64,000 nucleotides of DNA from Acinetobacter boissieri (GCF_900096955.1 NZ_FMYL01000012.1:1-64000), one strand, 5' to 3'; positions 1 to 7,616 are shown, counted from the stretch's first letter. The notes: generated by a model from the letters alone, not told the origin. Translations and numbers: made by a program.

Positions 1-57
1 TTTATCCCGAGTCATAATCTCTATGACTTTATCTTTAAAATCTTTTGAATATCCCAT
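1..57 (-). CDS. IS630-type transposase, N-terminal part (runs off the window)
   Basis: Only the first 19 codons are present. They read MGYSKDFKDKVIEIMTRDK, the typical opening of the helix-turn-helix DNA-binding domain of IS630-family transposases (M-x-Y-S-x-D-F-x-x-K-V). The gene continues leftward out of the window, so the catalytic DDE domain cannot be examined. Its start lies only 13 bp beyond the stop of a clipped small membrane protein gene on the same strand, so an insertion sequence probably landed in that gene. The family call rests on one motif. Confidence 0.55.
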   Translation of the reverse strand, partial: MGYSKDFKDKVIEIMTRDK

Positions 58-69
58 CACTCTATTGTT

Positions 70-189
70 CTATATTTTTTCATATTTGGCTATATATCCC
101 TTTTTTAGGGTAAACCATGAAAAAATTAATGGTATTAAAATAATCCCGATGATCAATAATGTAGATGGCTTTTTTGGTTCTTCTTTCAT
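70..189 (-). CDS. small single-span membrane protein, probably truncated at its 3' end
   Basis: A 39-residue reading frame too short for most gene callers. It starts with ATG behind an AAGGG ribosome site. A charged N-terminus (MKEEPKKPS) is followed by one hydrophobic segment (LLIIGIILIPLIFSWF) and then the motif TLKKGY. As I recall, Acinetobacter genomes carry many short membrane proteins of this shape that end in a longer tail after an L-R-K-G-Y motif. Here the frame closes after only seven more residues, next to the IS630-type transposase start, which fits truncation by the insertion. Function unknown. Confidence 0.5.
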   Translation of the reverse strand: MKEEPKKPSTLLIIGIILIPLIFSWFTLKKGYIAKYEKI

Positions 190-252
190 ATTTCCCTTCA
201 TTTTAAAAGTCATTCTGGGTTTAGAAAAGAGTACTTATGCCCTGTTTTAATA

Positions 253-819
253 TTATCTAGGTTCAAATGACACAGAAAGTGCAGAGAGCTTAGGTAAAAA
301 AGATGCTGAAATATTAAAATTACCATAAGACCCTGTTTTTGTATTTTCATATTTTATTGTTTTAGGATCATTTAACAGATTGTCATATACCTGTTGTACC
401 GCATCATCTCTACTTTTATCAATCTTATTTGAATCCAGTACTCTTGCCATAATCAATGCAATGCCAGCCAATGTCTCAGCTTGAGATGCAAGTTTTCTAC
501 CTTTATTTTGGGGTAAAATAAGTAGTAATGCTGCAACATGAGTAAGCTTTTTATTTTTCATTTTCCCAACAAATGTAAAATCATCCCCTAAAAAAGCCAT
601 AAAAGTTCCATTACTTTCTTGGTATTTTATATCTTGTAGTTGTGGTGCGCCAATCTCTTTAGCATGTGCGTTAAAGTTGTCTCTAAATTTTTCTGCTGTA
701 ATGCTAAGTGTTTTTTCTGCTTGATTGGTTGATGATACCTGCTTTGCCTGCACATAGCTTGGAACTGCACTGACTAAAGTTGCTGCAAGTAAAAGTGTTT
801 TTAATATAGATTTTTTCAT
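253..819 (-). CDS. secreted hypothetical protein
   Basis: A 188-residue protein with a clear Sec signal peptide: KK at the N-terminus, a hydrophobic core (TLLLAATLVSAVPS), and a likely cleavage after the V-Q-A at residues 23-25. The mature part is polar, with no membrane segment and no cysteine pair that would suggest a disulfide fold. I do not recognise the family. It stands alone, with the partition repeat array about 180 bp beyond its start. Its presence beside the replicon suggests a plasmid accessory factor in the periplasm, but no role can be assigned. Confidence 0.6.
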   Translation of the reverse strand: MKKSILKTLLLAATLVSAVPSYVQAKQVSSTNQAEKTLSITAEKFRDNFNAHAKEIGAPQLQDIKYQESNGTFMAFLGDDFTFVGKMKNKKLTHVAALLLILPQNKGRKLASQAETLAGIALIMARVLDSNKIDKSRDDAVQQVYDNLLNDPKTIKYENTKTGSYGNFNISASFLPKLSALSVSFEPR

Positions 820-1002
820 TATATAACCAGTTTAATTAAAAAATGAGATATTAACATGAGATCAACCTACTTTTGCCACAGAGCCTTAATGAGTTAACTC
901 TGCTTTTTTACCCGAATATAGCTTATAAATATCTTATAGTCTTAAGTAAGTGTCAGTTTACTTTTTTCAAAAAGTCAATTCTTTTTTACATCTATAATTG
1001 CA

Positions 1003-1098
1003 TGAGTATTTGAGTATTTGAGTATTTGAGTATTTGAGTATTTGAGTATTTGAGTATTTGAGTATTTGAGTATTTGAGTATTTGAGTATTTGAGTATT
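1003..1098. repeat. 12 perfect tandem copies of an 8-bp unit (TGAGTATT), candidate partition site
   Basis: Twelve uninterrupted copies of TGAGTATT fill 96 bp, about 40 bp beyond the 3' end of the small ribbon-helix-helix gene. A second array with a related unit (TGAGTAAA) lies on the other side of the same two-gene par cassette. Tandem short repeats bound by ribbon-helix-helix partners of ParA are known as centromeres (for example the heptads bound by Omega of pSM19035). By analogy this array may be the plasmid centromere. That is inference. Confidence 0.6.
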
Positions 1099-1137
1099 AA
1101 AAAGGTAGCGTATAGCTACCCTAAAATATATGTGATT

Positions 1138-1344
1138 TTACTTAACTAACAACTCAATCTGCTCAACTAAAATTTGTTTAACACTTTTCTTATTTTTAAA
1201 TGCATACATTTTCAGTTCAGCATGTAGGTCTTCGTCTAAGTCGAAATTTACACGCACTTTTTTAGTATGATCTTTAATATCTTGTAACTGTAGTTCTTTA
1301 GCACCTACAGATCTACTTGGACGACCAGCTTTTAAACTACTCAT
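1138..1344 (-). CDS. ribbon-helix-helix DNA-binding protein, ParB-like partner of ParA
   Basis: A 68-residue protein downstream of parA on the same strand, 28 bp from its stop. The N-terminal 30 residues are basic and polar. The C-terminal part (VRVNFDLDEDLHAELKMYAFKNKKSVKQILVEQI) has the pattern of a ribbon-helix-helix fold: one beta strand, then two helices. In type Ib partition systems a small RHH protein binds the centromere, recruits ParA and represses the operon. Motifs TTTACTCA and ATGAGTAAA surround its start (1342-1385) and match the unit of the 2061-2124 array, so autorepression there is likely. No other function is apparent. Confidence 0.7.
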   Translation of the reverse strand: MSSLKAGRPSRSVGAKELQLQDIKDHTKKVRVNFDLDEDLHAELKMYAFKNKKSVKQILVEQIELLVK

Positions 1345-1372
1345 TTACTCAAACACTCCTATGAGTAAAAAC

Positions 1373-2005
1373 TCATTTACTTAATTTACTAATTAATTCT
1401 AGAGCCAGGCTATTAATTTCTTTTGCTGCATCACTTGTTGGCTCTAGATCTAAAACCGTTGTTCCTGTTGCAGCACTTGTTGGATAAATTACACGTTGTG
1501 TAATACGAGTTTCTAATACTGGAAGCTCATAACCTAGAAGTACATCTGAAATTTCAGTACCAATTTTTGTACCTTTAATTGCTCTAGAAACAACGAAAGC
1601 TGCTTGCAACTTGCCATCTGTTACGTCTATACGTTGTTTGACTAAATCGACTAAATCAGATGTTGCCCAAATATCATAAGGAGAAGGTTGTACAGGAATA
1701 AGAATAAAGTCTGCTGCTTTAATTGCTGACAAAGCTAAATCTGAGGCTTGAGGTGCTCCATCAATTACAACAAAGTCTTTTTTTGCAACTGACTTTAGAT
1801 CACGGTCTATCGTTGGTCTATCTATACCTATAACTGTTACAGGGTTTGATTCATCTACAGCAGACCAGTCTCTTGCAGAACCTTGTGGGTCTGAATCTAC
1901 AAGCAATACACTGTAATCTAGCTTCTGTAATGCTCGTGCAAGGTGAGTTGCTATAGTCGTTTTCCCTGAGCCACCTTTCTGATTAAGTACAGCAATAACT
2001 TTCAT
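1373..2005 (-). CDS. parA: ParA-family partition ATPase
   Basis: A 210-residue ParA/MinD-type ATPase. The deviant Walker A motif KGGSGKTT is at residues 10-17, the switch I aspartate is in the DSDPQGSARDW segment near residue 40, and the Walker B region reads FVVIDGAPQ near residue 80. There is no N-terminal helix-turn-helix domain, so this is the short (type Ib-like) form that depends on its small partner for operon control. It lies between rep and the RHH gene, all on the same strand, as in many Acinetobacter Rep_3 plasmids. It would segregate plasmid copies to daughter cells by moving on the nucleoid. Confidence 0.9.
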   Translation of the reverse strand: MKVIAVLNQKGGSGKTTIATHLARALQKLDYSVLLVDSDPQGSARDWSAVDESNPVTVIGIDRPTIDRDLKSVAKKDFVVIDGAPQASDLALSAIKAADFILIPVQPSPYDIWATSDLVDLVKQRIDVTDGKLQAAFVVSRAIKGTKIGTEISDVLLGYELPVLETRITQRVIYPTSAATGTTVLDLEPTSDAAKEINSLALELISKLSK

Positions 2006-2060
2006 GTTTTATTTATACCTTGAGTTAATACTTATTTACTCAATTAAGTATACACCCATT

Positions 2061-2124
2061 TAAGTAAATGAGTAAATGAGTAAATGAGTAAATGAGTAAA
2101 TGAGTAAATGAGTAAATGAGTAAA
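2061..2124. repeat. 8-bp repeat array (TGAGTAAA), seven perfect copies plus one degenerate
   Basis: Seven perfect copies of TGAGTAAA (2069-2124) follow one degenerate copy (TAAGTAAA, 2061-2068). The array sits upstream of parA and ends exactly at the rep stop codon. It differs from the 1003-1098 array at only two of eight positions. Its position in the likely parA promoter suggests it is bound by the ribbon-helix-helix partner for autoregulation, partition, or both. Confidence 0.6.
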
Positions 2125-3060
2125 TTATAAGCTTAAACCTAATCGTTTCAAGTGGTGGGCATTGGTTTCTATAAAATCAAGATTCGTCAATCTAAGTAAC
2201 AAACGTTTTTCTAGATCACTATAAGTTTCGCCAACTTCAGCATAGCTACTTGCAAATACATCATCATAAGCAAGTTTTTTAGCAAAAAAGCTGAGTTGCT
2301 TTTCTGTTAGCCCTGTAAACATATCTACAGTATTTTTATCTTTATTTACAGATAAACCTTGATGATTAAGTTTTTCCTTAAAAGTAAACTTTATACCAGA
2401 AATGATACGACCATCTTTAAATTGCTCATAATTTGCATCTATATCTGTATACGTATTAATTTGGGTAATCGCTGGCTCAAGCACCCTTTTTTTAAAATTA
2501 TTCATAGCCGTATATTCTGTAGGCTCTAAACCTAGTTGCATTCTAAAGTCAGAAAGATTAATAACTGGTGTCTTTCCAACTTCACGCCAGGCAATTAATA
2601 TTTCATAAAGGCGTATCGCATATTTACTTGTAAGTTGAGAAACTTGCTTTAATTGATATGACGTGAAATGTTTCTCAAGTCTAGTAATTAAGGGGACAAC
2701 ATCTGGAGAAAAAGTAACTTCTAATATTGCAAGTTCATCGATATATTTAATTCGACTTACCCAACGTGATTTTACAACACCGATTTTCCCTGTATTTTCG
2801 TGTTCTTCTTTAAATGAGAATTGTCTTTCGAATAAATTTAAAGCTGCTTCTTTTAATGCTTTGTATGCAGCATGTCGATCAACTTTATAATGATACATAT
2901 AGTCACCAGCATGTATTTGTAACTTACTATCTGCTGTAATACCTTGCCCTGTATCCCTTGCTCGTACGATTGAAAGTAATATTAACCTTTGTTCTGTAAG
3001 CTCTAGGTTATATGATGCATTTATTAGTATATTGTCTTTTACTACCAGCTCGTTATTCAT
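2125..3060 (-). CDS. repB: Rep_3 family (RepB) plasmid replication initiator
   Basis: A 311-residue initiator. The N-terminus (MNNELVVKDNILINASYNL, then TEQRLILLSIVRAR) and the later stretch KHFTSYQLKQVSQLTSKYAIRLYEIL are hallmarks of the two winged-helix domains of Rep_3 initiators. The protein would bind the iterons directly upstream of its gene (3131-3218) and open the origin. It appears complete. Two pieces of a second, related rep gene occur at 33886-34162 and 40596-40838, so this copy is the only intact initiator in the window. It is followed by parA on the same strand, the order also seen for the second replicon. Confidence 0.93.
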   Translation of the reverse strand: MNNELVVKDNILINASYNLELTEQRLILLSIVRARDTGQGITADSKLQIHAGDYMYHYKVDRHAAYKALKEAALNLFERQFSFKEEHENTGKIGVVKSRWVSRIKYIDELAILEVTFSPDVVPLITRLEKHFTSYQLKQVSQLTSKYAIRLYEILIAWREVGKTPVINLSDFRMQLGLEPTEYTAMNNFKKRVLEPAITQINTYTDIDANYEQFKDGRIISGIKFTFKEKLNHQGLSVNKDKNTVDMFTGLTEKQLSFFAKKLAYDDVFASSYAEVGETYSDLEKRLLLRLTNLDFIETNAHHLKRLGLSL

Positions 3061-3130
3061 ACTATTTTTATATTAAGATACATTAATGAAAAATGTATCA
3101 TTAGATACATTAACAGTCAATGTACCTTTT

Positions 3131-3218
3131 TTGGTGACTAAACGTATCTTAATTGGTGACTAAACGTATCTTAATTGGTGACTAAACGTATCTTAATTGG
3201 TGACTAAACGTATCTTAA
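3131..3218. repeat. four perfect 22-bp iterons, replication origin
   Basis: Four head-to-tail perfect copies of a 22-bp unit that begins TTGGTGACTAAACG and ends TATCTTAA, at 3131, 3153, 3175 and 3197. They lie 70-160 bp upstream of the rep start, the usual place for the iterons bound by Rep_3 initiators. The flanking sequence to 3500 is very AT rich and would serve as the unwinding element. The rep promoter probably lies between the iterons and the gene, where ATACATT-like motifs repeat (3070-3110). Confidence 0.85.
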
Positions 3219-3252
3219 TGTCAGCTGTAAGCCTTTAGTACCAATGCTTACA

Positions 3253-3391
3253 GCTCTCTTAAAAGAGTTAAAAGATTATTAAAAATATTAAAAGCCTATT
3301 TTTCTTTTTTTTAAATTTTATTTTTAAGAATATTTTTAGTATTTTTAGAACAAAGGTATTGGTGGTTAATACCATCTATCTTTTGAGTATA
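3253..3391. repeat. origin-proximal AT-rich segment, repeated at 34251-34389
   Basis: About 139 bp running from GCTCTCTTAAAAG through AGGTATTGGTGGTTAATAC to a TATCTTTT-rich end. A near-identical direct copy sits at 34251-34389, next to the 5' fragment of a second rep gene. The segment holds no gene. It is probably part of the origin or of the leader region shared by related Rep_3 replicons, and it is evidence that two such replicons met in this plasmid. Confidence 0.7.
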
Positions 3392-3508
3392 CCTAAATCA
3401 AAATTTATCTAGGTTTCTATGATTTCTATCTTTTAGCTATATTTTTTATTAAATGATAGGTTATATGCTATATTTATCACTGATAACTAATTTTTAAGTC
3501 TAATTGAT

Positions 3509-4102
3509 ATGAATACAACACGAATCTATGTCAGAGCATCTACAAAAGACCAGGATGCAGAAAGAGCACTCTCTGATCTCATAGAGTTTAGTCAAAGTTA
3601 TACATCAGATTATGTGTCATACATTGAAAACTTCTCAGGAACTAAACTGATTCGTCCAGAACTGAATAAACTTTTATCTGAAGCGCAAACTGGTGAACTG
3701 TTATTGGTTGAAAGCGTAGACCGTTTATCTCGTTTATCTCAAGATGACTTTGATATTTTAAAACAACAAATAAAAGCAAAAGGTCTAAGACTCATTGTTG
3801 CTGATTTACCAACGACACATCATTTAATTCAAGAAGGTATTACAGGTGATATTTTAGCTGTGATTAACGCGATGTTGATTGATTTGCTTGCAACGATGGC
3901 AAGACTGGACAATGAGAAGCGTAAAGAGCGTATTAGGCAGGGGTTAGAGCGTTCTGGATACAAACCTAAGGGTAAAGCACCAAACAGGCTAAAACATGCC
4001 CGTATTAAGCAATTATTGGCATTAGGTGGTATGACTAAGGAAGAGGTTGCGAAAGCAGTTGGGGTTGGGGTGGCTACAGTATACAGAGTTGCTAAAAGTT
4101 AA
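3509..4102 (+). CDS. serine recombinase (resolvase/invertase family)
   Basis: A 197-residue small serine recombinase. The N-terminus YVRASTKDQDAERA carries the catalytic serine, and the FSGTKLIRPELNKLL and VESVDRLSRLSQDDF segments carry the conserved arginine and Asp-Arg-Leu-Ser-Arg motifs. The C-terminal 40 residues (KQLLALGGMTKEEVAKAVGVGVATVYRVAKS) form a helix-turn-helix for target recognition. Length fits a resolvase that resolves plasmid multimers or cointegrates. The AT-rich stretch just upstream (3400-3500) would be the natural place for its res site, although no clear dyad array is visible there. Confidence 0.9.
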   Translation: MNTTRIYVRASTKDQDAERALSDLIEFSQSYTSDYVSYIENFSGTKLIRPELNKLLSEAQTGELLLVESVDRLSRLSQDDFDILKQQIKAKGLRLIVADLPTTHHLIQEGITGDILAVINAMLIDLLATMARLDNEKRKERIRQGLERSGYKPKGKAPNRLKHARIKQLLALGGMTKEEVAKAVGVGVATVYRVAKS

Positions 4103-4216
4103 TTCATTATATCTGTGAAAGTATCTAGTTTTACTTAATCATATAGATTATATGATTAAGTAAAAAAGTGGGTTAATAACTGAAAATAGTGGCCTAGACT
4201 CACATTTTTATGATTT

Positions 4217-4244
4217 AACATAAATAGTCAATATTCTGTTAATT
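4217..4244 (+). other. degenerate pdif-like (XerC/XerD) site
   Basis: The XerD-like half (TTCTGTTAATT) and spacer TCAATA resemble the good sites further right, including the trailing TTTAG. The XerC-like half is not recognisable. The 25-bp stretch from ATAGTCAATATT onward matches the site at 4946-4973 at 22 positions. It would be the left border of the module with the hypothetical gene at 4306-4626. Confidence 0.35.
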
Positions 4245-4305
4245 TTAGAATTGCTTAACTAATGTTTAATGCGACAAAATTTTTTACTTATGCTTAAGCA
4301 TAGAG

Positions 4306-4626
4306 CTATATATTTTTTTCTATAAGCATGTCGGTTAACTTTCTACTTTCCTCATAAGACATAAATCTACTATCACATATCCAATAAACTGCCCCATGAT
4401 TAGGATAATAGTGACCATAACAAATAAATTCATTGCCGTCATAGCCTAACTTACAAAATTCTTTATACAAAAAATCAGTTTCATTCTCAAAAATAGTGGA
4501 TCCTAGTGATGTACTTTCATCATTAATGTATCCATGGGTTTTAAAATCCTGATATGCTGTTCTGATAGCATCTAATAAATCATTTGTTATTTCTAGCTGA
4601 AACGCTTTAGACACTTTCTTTCTCAC
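4306..4626 (-). CDS. hypothetical protein
   Basis: A 106-residue soluble, acidic protein without signal peptide or membrane segment. It contains several aromatic and cysteine residues in its second half (FICYGHYYPNHGAVYWICDSRF). I do not recognise a family. The gene lies between two degenerate pdif-like sites, so it may be the passenger of a pdif module. Only the position of the ATG, close to an AGAACTTAT leader with no strong ribosome site, argues for the start. Function unknown. Confidence 0.5.
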   Translation of the reverse strand: MRKKVSKAFQLEITNDLLDAIRTAYQDFKTHGYINDESTSLGSTIFENETDFLYKEFCKLGYDGNEFICYGHYYPNHGAVYWICDSRFMSYEESRKLTDMLIEKNI

Positions 4627-4892
4627 TCAATTAAATATAAGTTCTAATATTTATGGCTGTCGGGGCTGTCCCTTGATCAGGTGGTTTATCACTGCCTAAA
4701 TTTATTTAGTGGTGGTACAAACCCTATCCTTTATCTAGTAAATCGACATCAAATAACCGTCAAAATATACTCCAGGAACCTAAGTTAATTATTCAGATTA
4801 TAAATAATATGTAAATATTATTTGTTGATCAGTGAATATTTTTCATCGTTAACTAAACCTTTTAAAGTCTGAAATATTAAAAAGATTTATGC
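4627..4892. other. gene-free stretch
   Basis: No supported gene. The stretch 4655-4720 (GTCGGGGCTGTCCC, then GTGGTTTATCAC) looks like the end of an insertion sequence or a decayed repeat, but no partner end was found. The rest is AT rich with no recognisable signal. Confidence 0.35.
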
Positions 4893-4973
4893 CTGACTTA
4901 TAGTAGATGTTACACGAAATAGGAGCTAATAGCTCCCTTTTAGGCATTTCAGATAATCAGTATTATGTTAATT
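4893..4973. other. pdif pair with hairpin: degenerate site, GGAGC hairpin, good pdif site
   Basis: 4946-4973 is a good XerC/XerD site: ATTTCAGATAA, 6-bp spacer TCAGTA, TTATGTTAATT. To its left are a hairpin (GGAGCTAATAGCTCC, 4922-4936) and a weak oppositely oriented site whose XerC-like half reads TTACACGAAAT (4910-4920). The same three-part unit recurs at 6513-6590, 6944-7026 and 7542-7646. The hairpin followed by T residues may act as a transcription terminator between modules. Confidence 0.7.
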
Positions 4974-5076
4974 TTAGAGAGAATATATAGTGAAACCGTC
5001 TAACTGTTCATACAGCTAATAATACCAAATCCTTGTGTAGCCGTATTTGGTAATTTTTAGCATATAATATATAAAA

Positions 5077-5781
5077 TCAATTTCTTAGCTTATCAAATAA
5101 GTCTAATAAATCCAAAGCATGAAAGTCATTATCTGTACGTGGAGAAACATCTTTTTGCACAGAGATACCAAATTCAAGAGGTCTTTCAATATAAGCTGTC
5201 ATTAATCCGCATGAACGAGCACCTACTAAATCACTATGATGAGCAGCTACCATCAGAACTTGATTAGGATATACATTTAACAATTCAGCAACACCAAGAT
5301 AGGTCTTGGGTGAGGGCTTATAGGCATGGAAATTTTCAGCAGAAAAAATATAATCCCATGGTAGGTTAGAGAATTTGGCCATATCCACTAATAATCTAAT
5401 ATTACCATTAGATAGTGTACAAATAATAAATTTGTCTTTTAGTTTATTTAACCCCTCAACAGTATCATTCCAAGGATTTAAACGATGCCAAACTAAATTT
5501 AAATGAATTTTTTGTTCTTCCGATAAATAAAAAATATTATATTTGATTAATAAATCATCCAAAATTAAACGATGGATATCATCAATAGAACTCCAATGTC
5601 CTTCGCCAGAAATAACTTTATCCATAACAGGTCGATAACCAGCTCTCCAATCTAAAGCAAACTGATTAGCATCAACTGACAATCTCATGTTATTTAATTC
5701 TTTAACAATAGATGAATGCCAATCCACTATAGTTCCAAAAACATCAAAAGCTAATACTTTAATATTATTAAAATTTTTCAT
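5077..5781 (-). CDS. haloacid dehalogenase, type II family
   Basis: A 234-residue HAD-superfamily hydrolase of the L-2-haloacid dehalogenase type. The nucleophile motif is VLAFDVFGTIVDW near residue 10, motif II is CTLSNGN, the lysine motif is AYKPSPKTYLG, and the acidic motif is MVAAHHSDLVGARSCGL. L-2-haloacid dehalogenases convert 2-haloacids to 2-hydroxyacids in the cytoplasm. Other small substrates are possible for this family. The start at 5781 was preferred over the upstream ATG at 5811 because GGAATTTT precedes it at a good distance and the protein then begins at the conserved core. It faces leftward toward the pdif site at 4946 and may share a module with the acetyltransferase gene. 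Confidence 0.8.
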   Translation of the reverse strand: MKNFNNIKVLAFDVFGTIVDWHSSIVKELNNMRLSVDANQFALDWRAGYRPVMDKVISGEGHWSSIDDIHRLILDDLLIKYNIFYLSEEQKIHLNLVWHRLNPWNDTVEGLNKLKDKFIICTLSNGNIRLLVDMAKFSNLPWDYIFSAENFHAYKPSPKTYLGVAELLNVYPNQVLMVAAHHSDLVGARSCGLMTAYIERPLEFGISVQKDVSPRTDNDFHALDLLDLFDKLRN

Positions 5782-6047
5782 AAAATTCCTTTTAATTATA
5801 CCTATCATCACATAAATTTTTGTTTATCAATGATAAGGGGTTAGTATATTCAATACTTGTTTATTATTTTAAATAAGTAAATCTTTATTTTTCCAAGAAT
5901 CCTAATCCTAATTCTAATTTTTTAGCCTATATTTATCAGGAATAAAATTATAATTATGATCACTTATACAAAAATCATTTTAATAAAATAAAATGATGAC
6001 TTAATTGCCTATAATCTATTCATATTGATAAAAGTAAAGAGTAATAA

Positions 6048-6494
6048 ATGGAACATCAAACTATCGAAAATTTAAGAGTGACAGATGATAAAAATGAAAT
6101 AGATTTAGACACTGTTCATCATTTTCTAAAAACTACGTATTGGTCTAAAGATATTCCAAAAGAAGTCGTTCAGAAAGCTATTGAAAACTCCTTATCAATT
6201 GGTTTGTTGTTAGAAAATCAACTTATAGGCTTTGGCAGGTCCATTACAGATTATTCAACGTTCGCATATATTGCAGATATCTATGTTAAACCTGAATTTC
6301 GTGGTAAAGGCTATTCTAAAATAATTGTAAAAGCACTCTTAGATAGAAGTGGAGCAGAATATCTAAGACGAATTCTTTTAGCAACCTCTGATGCTCATGG
6401 TTTATACCGTAAATTTGATTTTGAAAACTTGGGTAAACCTGAAGATTTTTTAGAAATAAACAAACCTAAAATTTATCAGCAAATAATTAAGTAA
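6048..6494 (+). CDS. GNAT family N-acetyltransferase
   Basis: A 148-residue acetyltransferase. The acetyl-CoA binding motif A is VKPEFRGKGYSKIIVKALL (the R-G-x-G-x-S pattern), preceded by the strand FAYIADIYV and followed by LRRILLATSDAHGLYRKFDFE, where a tyrosine can serve as general acid. The N-terminal HHFLKTTYWSKDIP resembles proteins annotated as general GNAT acetyltransferases of small substrates. The acceptor cannot be told from sequence. It is transcribed divergently from the dehalogenase gene 240 bp away, and a degenerate pdif site follows its stop by 18 bp. Confidence 0.85.
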   Translation: MEHQTIENLRVTDDKNEIDLDTVHHFLKTTYWSKDIPKEVVQKAIENSLSIGLLLENQLIGFGRSITDYSTFAYIADIYVKPEFRGKGYSKIIVKALLDRSGAEYLRRILLATSDAHGLYRKFDFENLGKPEDFLEINKPKIYQQIIK

Positions 6495-6512
6495 ATATTA
6501 TATAAATTAAAT

Positions 6513-6590
6513 ATTTAACATAGTATACGTTAAATGAAACGGGAGCTGTTAGCTCTCATGTTCTACTTTTAGATTCAGTTATTTATGGAA
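6513..6590. other. degenerate pdif pair with hairpin
   Basis: ATTTAACATAG at 6513-6523 is a good XerD-like half, but its partner half (TTAAATGAAAC) has drifted. A hairpin with GGGAGC and GCTCTC arms (about 6541-6557) and a poorly matching opposite site (around 6563-6590) follow. The unit is a decayed version of the pdif-hairpin-pdif arrangement at 7542-7646. Confidence 0.45.
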
Positions 6591-6601
6591 GCATTATCTA
6601 C

Positions 6602-6913
6602 ATGAAAATTATTAATAGTAAGAAATTTACGGGAAATAAAGCATGGGATGCTCTTGATATTACAAAATTTAATACAACAACTATTCGTTTACATTGGACT
6701 GATCAACCTTATATTTGGCATGTTAACGATGGTGAAGAAGTATTTGCTGTCGTTGATGGAATAGTCAATATGTACTACAAAGAAGATGGTTTAACAAAAA
6801 ACGTACTACTTAATGTAGGAGATATCTTTTTTGCAAGTATAGGTACTGAACATGTTGCTCATCCTCAAGGTGAGGCAAGAATACTTGTTATCGAACAAGA
6901 AGGGTCTATCTAG
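6602..6913 (+). CDS. cupin-domain protein
   Basis: A 103-residue single-domain cupin. Motif 1 is seen in IWHVNDGEEVFAVVDGIVNMYY and motif 2 in LNVGDIFFASIGTEHVAHP. These supply histidine and glutamate residues that normally bind a metal ion. Small stand-alone cupins of this type often act as isomerases, dioxygenase-like enzymes or sugar-binding proteins, and the substrate is unknown here. The ATG follows a short leader without a strong ribosome site. It is the only gene of a short pdif module (about 6590-6944). Confidence 0.8.
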   Translation: MKIINSKKFTGNKAWDALDITKFNTTTIRLHWTDQPYIWHVNDGEEVFAVVDGIVNMYYKEDGLTKNVLLNVGDIFFASIGTEHVAHPQGEARILVIEQEGSI

Positions 6914-6943
6914 AAAACCTTAGAATAGTTATATAAACCCTCT

Positions 6944-7026
6944 ATTTAACGTAATGGAAAGTTAAAAGAAGTGGGAGTGTTTGCTCCCATTTTCTAGTAT
7001 TTCGGATAATCAGTATTATTTTAATT
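6944..7026. other. pdif pair with hairpin
   Basis: Left: XerD-like half ATTTAACGTAA (6944-6954) with a decayed XerC-like half. Middle: hairpin GGGAGTGTTTGCTCCC (6973-6988) followed by T residues. Right: good XerC-like half ATTTCGGATAA (6999-7009), spacer TCAGTA and XerD-like half TTATTTTAATT (7016-7026). The right site is oriented toward the P-loop kinase gene. Confidence 0.65.
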
Positions 7027-7039
7027 GTAGGAGGGCTTA

Positions 7040-7552
7040 GTGCTCATAGTGTTTAGTGGGTTACCTGGCACAGGAAAAACAACTTTATGTCAGGCTCTAA
7101 TAAAAAAGAAAGGGTTCACTTATATAAGAATTGATGAAATAGAATTTGCGATTCAACAATATAATAACTCTTCTAAAAAAATTGGAGCTATCGGTTATGA
7201 AGTTGCATTTTCTATAGCGCTGTCTAATCTAAAACTTGGCAATACAGTTGTATCTGACAATGTTAATCCTGTTATAGAAAGCAGGCTTAAATGGAAAGAA
7301 ATAGCTCAAAAATCTCATGTTAAGATTATTGAAATTGAAGTTGTTTGTAGTGATAAGGCAGAGCATAAGAGGCGTATTGAAACGAGGTCATCTGATATAG
7401 AAAATTTTAAACTACCAGATTGGCATTCTGTTCAAATACATGATTATCAATTGAGAACAGATAAAAGATTAATAATAGATACAGCTAAACTTACTCCAGA
7501 AAATGCTCTAACTGAAATAGAAAAATATATTAGCTCCCCTGATTTAACATAA
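7040..7552 (+). CDS. P-loop kinase-like ATPase (AAA_33 type)
   Basis: A 170-residue protein with Walker A GLPGTGKTT at residues 7-15 and the layout of small nucleoside or antibiotic kinases of the zeta-toxin/AAA_33 group: IRIDEIEFAIQ after the first helix, VVSDNVNP as the second acidic strand, and a basic lid KRRIETRSSD near residue 120. It probably phosphorylates a small molecule. Start codon is GTG behind GGAGGG, an unusually strong ribosome site only a few bases beyond the pdif core. The stop codon TAA lies inside the next pdif site (7542-7569), so the module is packed to its edges. Confidence 0.8.
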   Translation: MLIVFSGLPGTGKTTLCQALIKKKGFTYIRIDEIEFAIQQYNNSSKKIGAIGYEVAFSIALSNLKLGNTVVSDNVNPVIESRLKWKEIAQKSHVKIIEIEVVCSDKAEHKRRIETRSSDIENFKLPDWHSVQIHDYQLRTDKRLIIDTAKLTPENALTEIEKYISSPDLT

Positions 7553-7569
7553 TGGCACTTATGCGAAAT
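7542..7569 (-). other. pdif (XerD/XerC) site overlapping a stop codon
   Basis: ATTTAACATAA, spacer TGGCAC, TTATGCGAAAT. Both halves match the pdif pattern well. The last base of the kinase stop codon is the last base of the XerD-like half, so the site supplies the gene's terminal Leu-Thr-stop. Confidence 0.8.
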
Positions 7570-7584
7570 TTTGATGTTAAAGCT

Positions 7585-7616
7585 AAAAAATGGGAGATGC
7601 TAGCTCCCATTTTTTA
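7585..7616. terminator. bidirectional hairpin terminator between pdif sites
   Basis: An A6 run, stem TGGGAG and CTCCCA, and a T6 run. It separates the rightward kinase gene from the leftward acetyltransferase gene and would end transcription from both sides. Confidence 0.75.

Noticed and set aside
23..250. 75-residue hydrophobic frame on the plus strand
   Set aside because: The minus strand holds better-supported features in the same place: the IS630-type transposase start and a small membrane protein with ribosome site. The plus-strand frame is a mirror of the hydrophobic segment.
1003..1098. CRISPR-like or satellite array
   Set aside because: Units are 8 bp with no spacers and no cas genes; location beside parA favours a partition site.
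4655..4720. Possible insertion sequence end (GTCGGGGCTGTCCC)
   Set aside because: No second end, no transposase fragment and no target duplication found, so it is only mentioned in the gap entry.
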